Notes under the pieces: model-generated
What the model was told of the DNA's origin: nothing
The model's database searches: none
Seen by the model: only the letters and a program-made list of their open reading frames with translations
Source of the DNA: Burkholderiales bacterium
Lineage (GTDB): Bacteria; Pseudomonadota; Gammaproteobacteria; Burkholderiales; Burkholderiaceae_C
NCBI GenBank assembly: GCA_026954015.1
Contig: JAIXLP010000027.1
Span: 1-54,165 of the forward strand
Reading direction: 5' to 3'
DNA length: 54,165 nucleotides
Shown here: positions 53,207 to 54,165 of the stretch, in pieces
Position numbering within the stretch: the first letter of the stretch is position 1
Layout of the letters: the number at the start of each line of letters is the position of its first letter
Made by a program: the position numbers and the translations under genes

Positions 53207-54165
53207 ATGCCAGGACTGTTGCCCGACGTAGACCCCGATGGCCTGCTCGAGTTTTCCGTGGTCTATACCGACCGCTCGCTCAACCACATGTCGCGGCGCT
53301 TCGTGCGCGTGATGCAGGACATCCTCGCCACGCTCAAGGAGGTCTATGCGGCGCAGACCGCCATCGTGCTGCCGGGCAGCGGCACCTTCGGCATGGAAGC
53401 GGTGGCGCGCCAGTTCGCCAACCGCGAGAAGGTGCTGATCGTGCGCAACGGCTGGTTCAGCTACCGCTGGACGCAGATTTTCGAAGAGGGCGGCCTGGGC
53501 GGCGGCGCGGTGGTGTGCAAGGCACGGCGCCAGGGCGCTGGCGCGCAGGCGCCGTGGGTGCCCTGCCCGGTGGACGAGGTGGTGCAGGCCATCCGCACGG
53601 AACAGCCCAAGGTGGTGTTTGCGCCGCACGTGGAGACCGCCAGCGGCATCATGCTGAGCGACGACTACATCCGCGCCGTGAGCGGCGCGGCGCACGAGGT
53701 GGGCGCGCTTTTCGTGCTCGACTGCGTGGCCTCGGGCGCGATGTGGGTGGACATGCGGGCCACCGGCGTGGACGTGCTGATCTCTGCGCCGCAAAAGGGC
53801 TGGAGCAGCTCGCCCTGCTGCGCGATGGTGATGCTCTCCGAGCGCGCGCGCGAGGCGATCGAGAGCACGAAAAGCTCCAGTTTCTCGTGCGACCTGAAGA
53901 AGTGGATGCAGATCGCCGAGGGCTACGAAAAAGGCCAGCACGCCTACCACACCACCATGCCGACCGACCCGCTCGTGCATCTGCGCGACGCGATGCAGCA
54001 AGCGCGCGCACGCGGCTTCGCGAAGGTGCGCGAGCAGCAGATCGAGCTCGGCGCCAAGGTGCGCGCGCTGCTGGAGCGCCGCGGCTTTCCCAGCGTGGCG
54101 GCCGAGGGCTGGAAGGCGCCCGGCGTGGTCGTGAGCTACACCACCGACCCCGACATCAAGAGCGG
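53207..54165 (+). CDS. Class V PLP-dependent aminotransferase (3' end outside window)
   Basis: The first 319 residues of a fold-type I aminotransferase related to alanine-glyoxylate and serine-pyruvate aminotransferases. PLP-pocket segments are PGSGTFGMEAVARQF and FVLDCVASGAM, and the Schiff-base Lys is K197 in SAPQKGWSS. HVETASGIM is the family segment near the cofactor. AGGAGA precedes the ATG. No stop before the window edge. Exact amino donor unknown. Confidence 0.9.
   Translation, partial: MPGLLPDVDPDGLLEFSVVYTDRSLNHMSRRFVRVMQDILATLKEVYAAQTAIVLPGSGTFGMEAVARQFANREKVLIVRNGWFSYRWTQIFEEGGLGGGAVVCKARRQGAGAQAPWVPCPVDEVVQAIRTEQPKVVFAPHVETASGIMLSDDYIRAVSGAAHEVGALFVLDCVASGAMWVDMRATGVDVLISAPQKGWSSSPCCAMVMLSERAREAIESTKSSSFSCDLKKWMQIAEGYEKGQHAYHTTMPTDPLVHLRDAMQQARARGFAKVREQQIELGAKVRALLERRGFPSVAAEGWKAPGVVVSYTTDPDIKS

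Overview
The window is high-GC bacterial chromosome with dense genes, frequent GTG/TTG starts and many ATGA/GTGA stop-start overlaps. The gene set (phenylacetate operon with PaaR of the TetR family and an aldehyde-dehydrogenase-only PaaN, Bug-type periplasmic binding protein, DUF1840, PilT/cNMP-domain/PilU cluster, DUF2946/YcnI/CopCD locus) points to Betaproteobacteria, order Burkholderiales, most likely Comamonadaceae. No plasmid, phage, IS or CRISPR features were seen. The mobile signals are one intein and a small dispersed repeat.

Layout. 1-5.5 kb: MOSC protein (runs off the left edge), UbiH-type monooxygenase, DsbC, M61 peptidase, enoyl-CoA hydratase, tRNA-Met and a strong terminator. 5.5-10.5 kb: NnrS and a class II (B12-dependent) ribonucleotide reductase interrupted by a 380-residue LAGLIDADG intein placed immediately before the catalytic cysteine. 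10.6-16.2 kb: single genes (ChaN lipoprotein, Bug binding protein, DUF1840, a small basic protein, Tag glycosylase, lipoprotein aminopeptidase, acyl-CoA-binding protein, a broken PaaI-like thioesterase, transglutaminase-like protein). 16.3-21.1 kb: a probable copper-uptake operon (DUF2946, TonB receptor, YcnI, CopC-CopD-YtkA fusion).

21.1-33.4 kb is the phenylacetate (paa) region. A long minus-strand operon runs paaG-paaI-paaK-(diiron oxygenase)-(ferredoxin reductase)-paaA-B-C-D-E-paaR-(periplasmic binding protein), with paaN divergent. The shared intergenic region carries a 22-bp TetR-type inverted repeat that overlaps the -35 box of a near-consensus promoter. paaF, paaH and paaJ are not here. 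The diiron/reductase pair between paaK and paaA is not one of the canonical paa genes and is the best candidate for an undescribed enzyme system.

33.4-37.4 kb: an unrecognised 129-residue protein coupled to hemE, then a 316-bp intergenic region with two perfect DnaA boxes, then priA. 37.5-40.3 kb: a complete DctPQM TRAP transporter. 40.3-44.4 kb: a Gtr-like glycosylation cassette (GtrA, GtrB, GT39) and an AEC transporter. 44.4-48.4 kb: rep helicase, pldA and a BON-domain lipoprotein. 48.4-52.3 kb: 3-hydroxyisobutyrate-dehydrogenase-like protein, pilU, a cNMP-binding protein and pilT. 52.4 kb to the end: YggS and the start of a class V aminotransferase. Four copies of a short repeat with a constant 32-nt core layout lie at 11.4, 14.6, 25.8 and 35.7 kb, three of them inside open reading frames.
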